Source of the DNA: Neospora caninum Liverpool | Lineage: Eukaryota; Apicomplexa; Conoidasida; Eucoccidiorida; Sarcocystidae | Assembly (NCBI RefSeq): GCF_000208865.1 | Contig: NC_018396.1 | Location: 5,636,514 to 5,700,513 of the forward strand | Reading direction: 5' to 3' | Length of the DNA: 64,000 nt | Shown here: piece by piece, positions 47,501 to 59,000 of the stretch | Layout of the letters: each line of letters starts with the position of its first letter | Numbering within the stretch: the first letter of the stretch is position 1 | Translations under genes and position numbers: made by a program | Notes under the pieces: model-generated | The model's database searches: none | Told to the model about the DNA's origin: nothing | The model's input: only the letters and a program-made list of their open reading frames with translations

Positions 47501-48080
47501 CCGTCCTCTGTTGCATCGCGCGAAGGAGCTGCAGGCCTCGAGAGGCATCTGCCGTCTCGTCCTCCTCTTCAGGGGTCCCTTGCCTCGGCTGTACGTACAC
47601 CCGGAAACACCGCACGAGGCCGGTGCTGGCTCCTGCAGTCACCAGCAAACCCTCGCGGCGTGCAGAAGAGGAAGCATGCAGGGGAGGAGGAGAGGAGGAA
47701 AACGAGAGGTCAGCGGCAGCGAAGGCTGCCAGTCCCTCTTCAACTTCCTCATCGATGAGCCGCTGCGGCGCGGCGAAGGGATTGCGCAGGAAAGCAGGCG
47801 CAGTCAACGGCCCCGCTTCCTCTGGTGTATGTACACCTGGATCTCTCGCCCGTTCCTCCGCTCCGTTGGTCTTGTCAGCCGAGCTCGAGCGGACCGCCGC
47901 GTCCAGCGCAACAGCAAAGAGAGAGCCGCCACACAGAGAGAAGAGAACTTCCCCACGCGCTTCTCGCTCCGCAACCGAGGGCGGCGGAGTAGAGAGAGAC
48001 AGGGAGGAGACAGTCGCTGCGTTGCTGCAGAAAGACTGCAGCAGCAGCCGAGGCTGCCAGGTTGTCGACAGCTCGGCCAT
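39113..48080 (-). CDS. UTP13: UTP13/TBL3, WD40 protein of the U3 snoRNP small-subunit processome
   Basis: Twelve minus-strand exons: 47403-48080, 46609-46871, 45626-46286, 44790-45213, 44172-44405, 43670-43735, 43319-43454, 42572-42956, 41937-42140, 41229-41378, 40541-40645 and 39113-40240. Phases agree throughout; 1,477 residues. UTP13 is a tandem WD40-propeller subunit of UTP-B, needed for 18S rRNA maturation in the nucleolus. Clear WD units include LVSAGGDKLINFWN, WVLSGASDGSIAVW, LLFAAASSGDHAVKVW, IVATASADSTVKLWN, LVTGTSEGLLQLWN and MVTGGSGGQLCLWEDIT. Family motifs HRKEINDVKISPND and HEENKIWCLDV flank the last blades. Exon 12 carries the UTP13 C-terminal helical domain (LLEFAADWNTNSHSAWLAQ, YTERHDRRLTALIEK) and ends in a ~65-residue Glu/Asp tail. 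The protein is larger than human TBL3 because of low-complexity insertions. Exon 10 appears to end at a GC donor, and the exon 4 donor (GTTCGC) is weak. Confidence 0.9.
40395..40415. repeat. (TA)n microsatellite in UTP13 intron
   Basis: In the intron between exons 11 and 12. Further (TA)n tracts in UTP13 introns lie at 41501-41529, 41709-41729, 43974-43989 and 44057-44078. Confidence 0.92.
41501..41529. repeat. (TA)n microsatellite in UTP13 intron
   Basis: About 14 TA dinucleotides in the intron between exons 9 and 10 of UTP13. Confidence 0.93.
42374..42415. promoter_or_regulatory. Paired TGCATGCA octamers in UTP13 intron
   Basis: Two TGCATGCA copies, 42374-42381 and 42408-42415, in the intron between exons 8 and 9. 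Others lie in UTP13 introns at 41951-41958 and 44548-44555. The octamer is a known apicomplexan AP2 target; function here is not shown. Confidence 0.4.
45794..45805. repeat. GTGTA-NN-TACAC palindrome inside UTP13 exon 3
   Basis: Perfect copy extended to GGTGTACGTACACC (45793-45806), translated in frame as the VYVHP segment. Confidence 0.8.
46135..46152. repeat. 18-bp perfect palindrome containing GTGTA-TA-TACAC
   Basis: CGAGTGTATATACACTCG is fully self-complementary. It lies in UTP13 exon 3 and encodes part of SSVYTL. Confidence 0.8.
47825..47836. repeat. GTGTA-NN-TACAC palindrome inside UTP13 exon 1
   Basis: Perfect copy extended to GGTGTATGTACACC (47824-47837), translated as GVHTP in a low-complexity stretch. 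A shorter relative with TGTACGTACA lies at 47590-47599 in the same exon (VYVQP). Confidence 0.8.
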
Positions 48081-51000
48081 TAGACAAAAACAAAACGGAA
48101 CGAGGAAGGAAAAGAAGAGAAAAAAGAAGACAGCGATTCAGGTGAGGCCGGGCGAATCACGAGGCGAAGGAAAGGAGGGCCACCTTCACCGGTGAAGGGA
48201 GAGTGAGGCAATGAAGAGGGAAGAGCAAGAAGGACGAGAAAGAGGAGACGAAAGGAGGGAAGGCGTCAAGGTTGGAGGCTCTCTTTGAAACGTGTCTCGA
48301 AGCCTCGGGCAGCATCGGACGTCTCCGTTCACCACACCCTACGAACAGGACTCTCCATTTTGTTTTCCCTTGGATTCTGTTTCCCCTTTTTTCAGTCAGG
48401 AATTCGGGAACTTGGAAAAGCACGAGATCTGGAACGAGAGAGTGTAGCAGGCCGACTCCGAGGTAGGCGCTTTCTTGGATCTCCGCAGATAAACTCCTCG
48501 CAGCAAAGAGGCGACACCTGTCTCCTCGCGCGCTAAGAGAAAGGAGAAAAAAACTCAAAGCTGGAACGAAAACTCGCCGCAAACAGCCTCTCGCTCTCCC
48601 GTGAGCGGCTCAAACAGCTGATGCCTCTCTCCAGTGCAGACGACGGCTCGACACTCGAGAGGAGAAAAACAGTGAGACGGAGAAAGAAGAGAGACGCTTG
48701 AGAAAGCAAGTCCAAGAACAGATGGAAACGAAGCTCAGCTAGGCGAGCGCCTTTCGCCAGAGAGAAGATTAGTCAGGACTTGCGAAAGAGAAACTGAGAA
48801 AACGAGCAGAGTAAGATGTGGGGCGAGGAAAAAGATGATGCTGTCGAGCGCATGCGCATGCAGGAAATTTGAGAGGTCGATTTTCTCGCTCTTGTGTTGT
48901 GTCTTTCGTATCTCAGCGTGCCAGCGTCTAGAGCACTCCTCTCCAATTGTCTTCCTCTCCTTTCCTTTGTCTTTTCCCAGTTTTTCTGAGCATCTTTCTC
49001 GTGCCGTTCGCCCGTCTTTCACGTAGAGAGCCCCGAGCCGGGGAGGCGTTCTCAATGTCCACGTCGTTTAGTTAACCTCTTCAAGAAATAATGAAATAGT
49101 ATCATTGTGGTGTAACTAATTTTTGTACATTCAGATGCAATTTATCTTATAAAGGATTTTTAGAATTACCTTTTTGTTCAATTTTATATGGTAAAACTAT
49201 TCAAGAAAATACGCTCCTCTGAAGACGGCACGCCACTGCGTTTTAATTCTCCTCATCCCAGTGCATTTGCACACGTCCTCGCCCACAGAACCGAGACGGA
49301 AGAAGCAAGAAGGAGAAGAAGAAGAAAGAAGAAAGCAAATTTGGATAAGCGAGGAAGAACAAGACAAAAGAAGAATGCAGCGAGACGGAAGCTTGGAGAG
49401 TCAGGCGAGCTCGGCCACCAAGGTAGTCACACTGCACAGAGCCTCTCTAATTTCGAGTTTTCTCTGTGACGAAAAGGCGAGCGTCGGTGGGCGGAGGAAG
49501 CATGTTTTAGTGGATCTCTGACTCTCTGAAGCGTTCGCATATCTCCCGAGCGCTTTTAACGGGCGAGCGGCTGAAAACCTTTTCTGCGAAGCAAAAAAGC
49601 GAATCGTAGTAGAGGAAAAAAGCGTTTTCGTGCCTGAGCAGCCAGGCCGAAACAAAGTCTCCGATGCCTGTCCTGTGCGCCTGAGACTCTCAGTGATACA
49701 CCTCGCGGGAGGTGAATTGTTTACGAAACCGGAGGACTCGCGAGGCATGCACTCTGCAGCAGCTTCGTTTCCGGGTTGACGGACAGGAAACGCTGTGGAC
49801 TCGTGAAAAAACAGCGATTTTTTTCCGCGTTAGGCCTCTCTCCGTGCAGGTCGGCTGTCCCCGTCTCCGCTCGTTGAAAAAACCCAGATGCGGCGCATGT
49901 AGAGCGGAAACGGAGTACCTCCGCGTTTCTGGCTAAATGGGAAAGTGTCTTTCTGTCGGAAGGAGCCTGAGTTTGTTACTCCACCCGCGAGAGAGAAGGA
50001 GAGAGAGGGTGAGAGCGGCATGCGACGCGATGGGCCCTTGGGTGTCCAATCTGTTTGATGCTTTTGAGTGTTTTGTTTAAATTTGGAGCTCCTCGGGAAG
50101 GAGGGGCCGCTGCGAAGAACAAAACGTTATAATGCCTTCACCTCTGCGCCCCGGCGGGAACGCACGTAACTCAAATTCTTTTCGACACACTCGACACCGC
50201 CGGTGGGACCGAACGAAGCGTTTGTGACGCCTCTCCAGAAGGAAGCACGGCATTCGCTAGGGAGGGCTGAACGACACACGCATTAGCTCTCGTGTCCCTT
50301 TAGAGGTCGACCTAAGGTGAGACACGCCGAGAACCGTGATGAAAAAAAAACGTGGATCGGTCAGAGCTTTCACAAACGACACTTTTTAAAAATAACGAAA
50401 GCTTCGCTCTCTCTCCCGCCTACCCAACCTCGGCATCGTGGCGGGGTGAGAACTTCCCGGTTGGACCCGGTGGAACAGCCGAGGTTCTTTTGTGAAGACA
50501 GGACAGGCAACGCGATCTACGAAACTGCTCGGTGATCTAGAAAGCATGCGACTCGTTTGTGTGCAGCGGCGGGCTCCTCTCCAATCTGCTACAAGGCGTT
50601 CTCTATTCCGTCGCTCTTGACGCTCGCCGTTTTCACAGTGCTTTTCAGCGCGTGGGCTGCTAACTGCGTTGAAGCGGATTCCCACAGTTTTCTAGCTTTT
50701 GTGTGGAGCAAAAATGGGCTGGGTGCTTCCGGAAAGCGCCGTGCCGCTCAAACTCTGAGGTCTTGAAGAAACTCTCTCCTGGCGAAAACATGCGCCGCTG
50801 TCGAGGCAGGTACGAGTCTCCTTAAAGTGGGCAGAAGACTCAGCATGAACAGCAAAAAGAGAAATCGTTCGGTTTCTCGGCAGGCGAAAACGGCGCATGC
50901 GGCTGCCTGGAAAAAGGTTTAGGCTCTCTCTTGCGCAGAACGCAAGAGGCCTGGTGGGGTGTCTGTGCGGAGCTTACAGCCACTGTTTTAGGAAACGGCG

Positions 51001-51123
51001 CTTCTGGTTGGAATTCAAAAGACGTCGTTTCGCGAGACACGAACGCCAGAGACAGGGGACAGGAAGTGAAGGTCACGGGAGACTTGGAAAAAGAAAACCG
51101 CTCTGTTGCCTCGGTTCTACTCT
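48081..51123. other. Intergenic region between UTP13 and CBF5
   Basis: Both neighbours are on the minus strand, so this holds the UTP13 promoter and the CBF5 3' flank. It contains the AT-rich island at 49075-49210. No protein or RNA gene was recognised. Open frames are short and lack family features. Confidence 0.6.
49075..49210. other. AT-rich island, candidate organellar DNA insert
   Basis: About 135 bp with low GC between GC-richer flanks. A short frame from about 49102 stays open through the island into the flank. The base composition resembles apicoplast or mitochondrial DNA, but I could not identify a source gene. Confidence 0.45.
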
Positions 51124-54100
51124 TCACTCGTCTTCCGCGCTGGAACTCTTCTTCTTCTTTTTCTTCTTCTCGTGAACCGCCTCGTCCATCGTCGCGTCGC
51201 CATTCTCAGACCCATGAGAGAGTCTTCGTTTCCGATCGCCCTCTTCCTCCTCTGCTTCGCGCTCCTTCTTCTGAGAAACCACAAACGTTCGTACATCAAC
51301 ACTCATGCACATTAACAAGCATATACACACAAATATACACATAAATATACACATCAATATATACATAAATACATACATAAATATATACATAAATACGTGC
51401 GCACACGTGCATGCTGGAGGCAAGCCATACCGACCACAGCGTTGTATTGAATGGCATTTCGACTTCTGTTTGCAGCTCAAATAAAAACTACGCACGACGG
51501 AACATCGAATCACAACCTCGTCACTCTGATGATACACACTAGCTGACGCACTGACGAAAACCACATAAACAATCATCTATACAAACATATATATATGTAT
51601 ATAGGTCGATATGAAGCATTCTGTGCAGATACACGATTGCGTGTGGAAAAGAGCCCCAAAAAGAGAGAAGAAGAGCCCTGTACACACGAGAAAAACGGAG
51701 AGGTGAACCCGCTGCAAGACGAGCGGTGTTTGTCCTTTCCTTAACATTTTGGGGGCACAGGCACTTTGCAAAGGCGCAGCTTTAATACGCGCCCACGCGT
51801 GAACATGCAAACATGTTGACGCACCTTGAGTTTCTTTTCCTTCTTCTTGCGGCGTCTTTCTTCTTCGTCGTCAACCGGCTCTTCCTTGATACGAGGCTGC
51901 TCTTCCTCTTTGACTGCGTTCTCCGCTTCTCCATTTGTCTCCTCCGAGCCACACAACTTCGGCAGATACCTGGAACGGAGAGCGCGGAAAGCGGAAACTC
52001 GCCAAGTACAGACGAGAGAGCGTGGGAGAGGCGCGGTTGTAAGCACGACGCGAAGACACGAGCTGCCCGCGTTTTAACGCGGGCAGTCACGCCGGCGACG
52101 CACCCAGTGCGCAAAGCCCCAAAAAAAGCGAGACAAAAACACGCGTGACAGCCACAGAATCCTCTCCGGGACCGGTCCTCTTCAGACCTCCATGACTGCG
52201 TGGAGAGACTTCTGCAAGCGCAGACGAGACTCGCGCAAAATCACCTCTCACTCTACCGTATTTTTCCATACACAGAAGTGCACGCCGGTGAATCGATACG
52301 GATCGACGGCACAGAAGCCCTCTCCTCACACATCAACACCGACATGACCACCGCCGAGCCGCTCGTCTCTTCCTCCACATATATATATATATATATATAT
52401 ATCGATGTGTGTGTCGAAACATATACATGTGACTTCTGAACTGCGCCGGACGTACCCTTCACTCTTGAGCCACGTGGCGGGTGTCTTTTCATTGGGTTTT
52501 CCCTTTTTGTCGAGAAGGCCTGCGAGAATCATTTTCTTCTTCTCGCTGGCTCTCGGCCCGTAGCCCCATCGCATGTCGTACGTGTCGCGGTCCATCAGCA
52601 CGCGCTTGATCGTTACCACCACGCCGTGATCGACAGTGGCGATGACGCTGGAAGTCATCTGCGCGACAGCTGAACACAGGAAGGGCGAAAACAACACACG
52701 CGCCGTTTCGCTCCCCAAGACGCAGCATCGGCCTACTGTTTGCGAAAGAGAACACAACGCGAAAGCGACCTTTAACTGTTAACATTTCCGACTCTGGTGC
52801 ACTCCGCCACTTGCAAGCAGTATCAAAAAGGTTACAGGCGCGCGGGACCTGCCAGAAGAAGCGAAGCGAGTCGCCTTTTGCAGTGGCTGGGGCGTGCGAC
52901 GGAAAGCGAAAGGACGAAAAACCCTGCCTCTCAAAAAAGACAAACACAGCGTGACGGTCGTTCCTCACAGCTCCAAAACATCCCACCGTTCCCCCCGACG
53001 CGCATCCCCGGGTCCCCCACTCAGGAGAACATGCTGAGTCTGAAGATCCACACATCGAACGCACGGCTTACCAAACCAAACAAAAACCCTACACATGTTT
53101 ATATACAAATACATATAAATATATAAATATATTTGCTCTTCTACCCCACGCATATACAAAGGCGTATATCCACATATGGAGTTGTACCTTGAATGCAAGC
53201 ATGTGATGCCGTGGGGGCTCTGTCTTACCTAGAGCAATGGCCTCGCCCTTGGTGGTCATGAGGACGACTTCCTGGTTGACTTCGATGCCGCTTTCAAAGC
53301 GGAGAACTCCGGGAATCATCAACTTGGCTCCGTAGCAGATGGCGTTCACACAGCTGTCCTTCACGACAATTCGCGGGAAGCCGGTGAGGAGCAGTTCGAG
53401 CGGGAAGATCGTGCGGCGCAAGTACGTCTCGTCGCGCGTGCTGTCGTAGACGTGCATGGCGTCGAGAACGTCGTGCATCGTCACCAGGTGGTCATTTTCG
53501 CCGAGGTTCCCACTCCGCACGCGACGCAACTCCTGCATGTGTGCGCCGCAACCGAGCACCAAGCCGAGGTGGACGCAAAGCGTTCGAATGTACGTCCCTG
53601 CTTCGCACTTGACCCAGAAGACTGCCATGTGCCGCTGGTCATCGAAGTCCAGCAAGCGCGACTCGTAGATCGTTCTGCACACGGACACACAGAAAAAACC
53701 AGACTCGCGCCACAAACTACAAAAACTACGGCTACCCTACCCACGAAAAAACGCATACTCCGCAAACGCAACAGCCGTTCACAACTTGAAGACACAGAAA
53801 AAGAGAATCCCCGTGGGGTGGGACGACAGACGACGAGTCTCACCGTGCACATACATGTATGTTGATAAACACATGGAACACACAGTTGTATATGTGTAAA
53901 AGTATACAATCTCTTGTACACAAGTACACGCCTATGTAAGAAGAAAGTGGGAGACAAACGCGCCGCAACGGACAGTTTTTTCGTCTTCCTTCGCTGCGTC
54001 TCCACCCCGCACGCGCGCGCACGAACGCCCTGCGCCTCGCCCCCCGCCCCTTTGAGCTCGGCCGACGTCAGAAGTGCGGTTTTACTCGAACGCGAAGTGA

Positions 54101-56032
54101 AAAGCACGACGGCTTACCGAATACGCAACTGCCTCTTGACTGCAGCGACAACTGGAGGTCTCTGAAACAGAGCCCCGGTGAGGGTTTCAAGAGCCTGAAG
54201 AGACGAGCAGAGGAGAGAAGGGTGTGACGAGAGATGGCGAAACGAGGAACTGGAAAGACACGCACGCCGAAACAGGCTCCGCTGTCGATCCCTGAACTGT
54301 CTGAAGGGCCGAAGGTTTTTGAACGCAGAGACAGGCCTCCGGCGCAGCGGCTTACCCGGGCAACTTTTGCTCTGCTCTCCGGCTTTGCATGGAAACGAAT
54401 GATGCACACGTACTCCTTCCCCGCGGACTGCTGAGATTTGACCAGGCGCGTGGCTCTGCGAAAAAAGGAAGGAAAAGCGCGCCAGCCACTTGACATGCAG
54501 CGCGCGCCTTTTTTCGCTCCTTCCCCCTATCTCTGTGTCCACAACCGTAATGCGGAGCGGTTCCGCTCCTCTTCTTGCATCTCAGAAGGGCTGTGTCTGG
54601 CGCGGCGTATGCAAAACTGTGTGTGCATCCGACCGCTGTATGCCGCATGCACAGAGAGCGTTTTGCTCGTGCCAGCACGCACCTGCCTAAACTGCCCATA
54701 AAGCGCTTTGTACACCCGCGTCTGCACGCCCATATCGACGGGTACGAACACGAGCAAAGAAACGTGTGATCTCTACATTGGACCTCTACGAGAGCGGGTA
54801 CGGAGATCCGACCTGTTGATGCAGACGAGAAGACAGCCGGTGACCTTGGGGTCAAGAGTGCCGCTGTGTCCGGTTTTTTCGACGCGAAGAATCTTCTTCA
54901 GCCAGGCGACGACTTCATGGCTCGAAGGGTTTGCAGGCTTGTCCAAGTTCATGGCGCCGTAGTTGATGTACTGTTGCAGCGGGCGGCAGAGCGGCGAGCA
55001 GCCGTGGGGTAGCGGCGTGTAGTGCCCAGTGCGCACATTCAGGCGATCGTAGTTCTGCAAGGCATCGACAGGAGACGGCACGCAATCCAGCAGACGGCGA
55101 CACGCGAGGAAACAGCCAGAGAAAAGGAGCACACCACCGGAGTGGAAACGCAGGGAAAATGAGGCGGCCACGCGCGGGGAATCGAGGAGAGAGACAGATA
55201 GGGTGCAAAAACAGCAGATGCCTGTGATCCACCGGAGAGGATGGGGAAAGGAGGAAGGTACGCGGTCTCTTTCGGAGACGACACGCAGGCGAGACTTGCA
55301 CAGGCAAGCGAGACTTGCGCAGGCAACATGTAAAAGGACGCAGGCGGCGACGAGAAGTGAGAGAGAAAACGGGAGAGAGCAAAGGGTGACGCCAGTGCGT
55401 GGAACCGGGCTGACGAAGACCAGAGAAGCCGAAGGTGGGGGGGGGGGGGGGGAGCGGGGGCGCACTTCACAGACGTAAAAAGAGCCGCGAGTCAGAAAGC
55501 CATAAGGATGAAATGAGGAACTTGCGCGCGCCGCGAGCGAAGAATCTTCAGGGTCCAGAGAGAGACACGGAGAAGGAGTGAGAGCGCGACTTGGGTGTAC
55601 GGGCGGGGAAGCAACGGAGTGTCTCTCCGGGCGAAAACCGCATAGAGAACAGAGAGAGGTATGCGTGTCCCTTCACCCACTGAGCTAGGGGGGTGCTCAC
55701 GCACAAGACTACAGTTTTTCTACATGCATCTAGGCACATCGACGTATGCAAGTATTGTGTCATAGATTCCACCACGAACGGCTTTGGGGTCGAGAACGAT
55801 GAAGAGAAATGCTACACGAAGAGGATTCGCCACGGAGCTTTCAAGATCCTGCGATGCATGCGAGGTGTCCGAGACGCCGAGCGGTTCTTACTTTCAGTAG
55901 GAGAGGCCATTTGCTCGTGTCAATGGGGGGCGATGAGCTAGGCTCGATCGCGTAGTCTGATTTCTTCTTTTTCTTCCCTCCCTCGGCGGCTGCAGAGGCC
56001 AGCACGCCGGGATCGCTCGTTGCTTCCTTCAT
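51124..56032 (-). CDS. CBF5: CBF5/dyskerin, H/ACA snoRNP rRNA pseudouridine synthase
   Basis: Eight minus-strand exons: 55892-56032, 54813-55054, 54356-54455, 54118-54194, 53229-53674, 52456-52669, 51825-51969 and 51124-51270. Phases agree; 503 residues. The enzyme isomerises uridines in rRNA and snRNA, guided by H/ACA RNAs, in the nucleolus. The dyskerin-like N-terminal segment ends [10 protein letters not shown]. The TruB catalytic domain carries [15 protein letters not shown] and the catalytic loop [16 protein letters not shown], with the nucleophilic aspartate near residue 115. [44 protein letters not shown] and [15 protein letters not shown] follow. A PUA domain ([25 protein letters not shown]) and the [10 protein letters not shown] segment lead to a Lys/Glu-rich tail with a run of seven lysines, as in eukaryotic homologues. 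The start fits the usual N-terminal length; an upstream in-frame ATG at 56188 is less likely. All catalytic residues appear intact. Confidence 0.95.
52378..52402. repeat. (TA)n microsatellite in CBF5 intron
   Basis: About 12 TA dinucleotides in the intron between CBF5 exons 6 and 7. Confidence 0.92.
55437..55452 (+). repeat. G16 homopolymer in CBF5 intron 1
   Basis: Sixteen consecutive G on the plus strand (C on the transcribed sense strand) in the first CBF5 intron. Confidence 0.9.
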
Positions 56033-59000
56033 CACGCCTGTGGCTGAGCGAGCGGCCTTTAACAAACTAAAGAGCGGTGCGAGACGCAGTTCACAGGAGC
56101 GGCGAACCCACAGAACTCCTCGTCGTGTTCCGTACGCTGCGGCTGGAGCACGTGCGGGAAAAGACCGGGAAACGGGGGGAAAACGCAAAACACGGCGAGC
56201 GGAGACTGAGAAGTAGATAGACAGCGACTAAGAAGACCGTGCAGAAAGGACGGGGGCCACCGAGGGGCGTGACGTTCCCGGCGTCGTTTTTGCGCGCGGA
56301 TCGGCAGCCGTTGTGGAGCGACACGGCGCGGTGTTTTGTGGACGAGACGAGAAACGGAAACGCGGAAAACACGTAAGAAAAAGCTGTCTCCCCTCGATGC
56401 CAAGCCCCGGACGAAAAGCGGAAGAATCGGGAACGCGGCGGCAAACAATCGAGAAGGGCACGCGGATAGCACAGGAGGGGAGACTAGGAGAAGAACAAGG
56501 GCAGGGAAATTACAAAGACGAAGAAAACATGGAAAATGACGCAAGGATTCCCGAGGCGGATCCGACAGAAGAAAACGGAAAAGAGCCGCCTACGACTCGG
56601 CCAGGAGTTTCTATCAGCGCAGAGGCCGTTCGTCCCAGAAGGCCGGAGCGTATTCTCGACCGGAAAAGCGGGTTTCCAGTCAAAAAAAAACAGGCGAGTC
56701 AAGCAAAGAATGGTTCGAACCCGCAACTGAAGAGAAACACCTGCGAACGCCAGGAAAAGAAAACGAAAAGGCAGATCCAGAGAGAAGAGAGCCAGCGGTT
56801 GCTGTGTGGGGCTGTCTCTTTTCACTGGGGACCGCCGGCACACAGGTTGCGACGAGCGCGCAGGTGCCGACTTCGCGGGAATCTGCGGATCGCGGACAGT
56901 TAGAGTTTCTTCTCAAAGAGGCGAACTCCTCAAAAACGGAACCCTTTCCTTACATTTCCGGTGGATCTAAAAGTGGCAAGAAAGGCGTATCCCCTTTCTC
57001 CGCAGGGTAGACCTAACACTACTAGCGCGCAGGCGCTGTCCTCGTGGAGTTCGAGACTTGCGGCTTTTAGTCCCGGGGGTTCATGTCAGGAATCAGATGT
57101 ACACGAAACCAATGTGAGGGGCACCTCTTCCTGTCGTCCCTTTGGTTCATTCTGATGACCCATCTCTGCAGTTCGAGTTCCGTTCTGAGCTCCAGTATGC
57201 AACCGCCGAGCGCTCGATAGCAGGACGAGTGGGGCTGCGTGCTGTTGCACAAGCAGTCCACCATGAGCTAACGTGTATTGCTCGCCCTTCCTCTGTTTTC
57301 AAGGGTGAGAGAAAAGTGAAACAAGGGAAGAAAGCATGAGAAGACTCCGGTATAAACAGGGCGGAACCGGTTTACCAAAGGGGGAGAGCAGGTGTACGCT
57401 AACAGTGAAGCTTCGCCGGGAGATTCCGTTGCGGTACGTATGGCGTAGTTCTCGGGAACGGTTCGTAACACGTTCGAGATTTCTTGGAAACACACGATGC
57501 GCCACCAGAGATAGTGGCTTCGAACTGCGGCCACACTTCCTCTGCGAGCGGTACCCGACCGAGCTTCACATTCAGTGCGCCAAGGAAACACAGAACTGTT
57601 TTGAATCCCTTGCAGCGATCAGGTGGGTAGGTGGAACCTTGCAGTCGCTGACGCACCGAAACTGTTGTTTTGCAGCTTGGACCGTTCTCCAAGAAACGGA
57701 AAGGAGGCGTCCACGGCGCCTGTTCATGCGGCGATTGAGGAGGAAACGTGGGCTTGGCTTCGAGAAGTGCTCGCGGAAAGACTAATCACTACTCACAACC
57801 CCAAGTGCTGGTGAGACCGGCAGATACCCACGAACCGGCAAAACGCTCAGCAGCAGCAGGTTTCGTGGGACGGCCTCTCGTACCGTGGATGTGGTCACAA
57901 TGCAGCGCACGTCGACAGAGGCATGACAGGCTCTGTTTTCATCCGCTATTTCAATGTTATCAGTCAAAGACCACTTTACTCGTACGCTGGCGCGTCGAAA
58001 AGACGTGTGTGCCTAGTGGTGGGATCAAGCGCGCCTGTACAAGGTTTAAGAGTACGACATCTCAAGCGTCGTTGCCCACACGAGAAGCAAGCTAGACACT
58101 TGTGAAGGCTGACAGCGCCTGACGAGCGAGGGAGGGAAGGAGTATGGCAGAGTGGATTCGCTCACGGGGGTACGGGTTTTTAAGCTACCAATGGTACAAA
58201 GAATCCATAAGCTAAAAACGCGGAACTGGCGACTTCCACCCTGGCCTCGCATTGTTTCTACAACCTTTCAGTGCAACGGAGGTATCGTAATGTGTTCTCA
58301 GTACCTGCCTGTTCAGACGTTCTTCCAGGTTTGTTATGCTGGTTCAGAACAGCATAGATTGGCACGTGGTAACTACCGACCCAAACGTTTACCAATCCAC
58401 CAGCCTCCAGTATTTCGCCTACGAAACTGGACTACCACTTTTTGCCTGTTGTTCGCGGCACGGGGTGAACGTCCAAACGACAGCGATCCCGGGAGAACCG
58501 CGTGTCCGCCACCAAGTGACGCCTTGCGTATAATTGGTTGTCGAAACTGCTGGTGACGCGGTCGGATGACTAATCGTTTCCTGGTACTTGTCGAGACAAA
58601 ATTGTTGCGTAGCGGCGTGTTTTTGCCGATTCGAACCACCGAAAACGTCTGGCGAAACACCAGCTTTTTCGAACCTCCCCCTACTTGCCGATTCATCAAC
58701 GCACACTCACGACAACCCGATTCGGCCTTTTTTGCTCAATATAGAACTGCTCTGTCCCCGAGTGGCGTACCGCACGAAGTGAGCGACAGCATCGGGATCT
58801 GCGCGGCGCCTCTTTGAGTTTGCCAGGTGTAATTGAGCAGACAGCGGGAGAACAAGTGGAACACGGCGTCATCCGCCCACTGAACCGGAACCACAGGAAG
58901 CGAAACGCCCACCTCAGTATCCACAGAGCGTTTGTGGTCTCATACGAAAGGGCGTCTCCACCTTCTCCCCGCCAAATGAAGGCAGGTTTCCCAGTCTGCT

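Noticed and set aside
56695..56725. tRNA-like T-loop word GGTTCGAACC
   Set aside because: No acceptor, D or anticodon arms pair around it on either strand.
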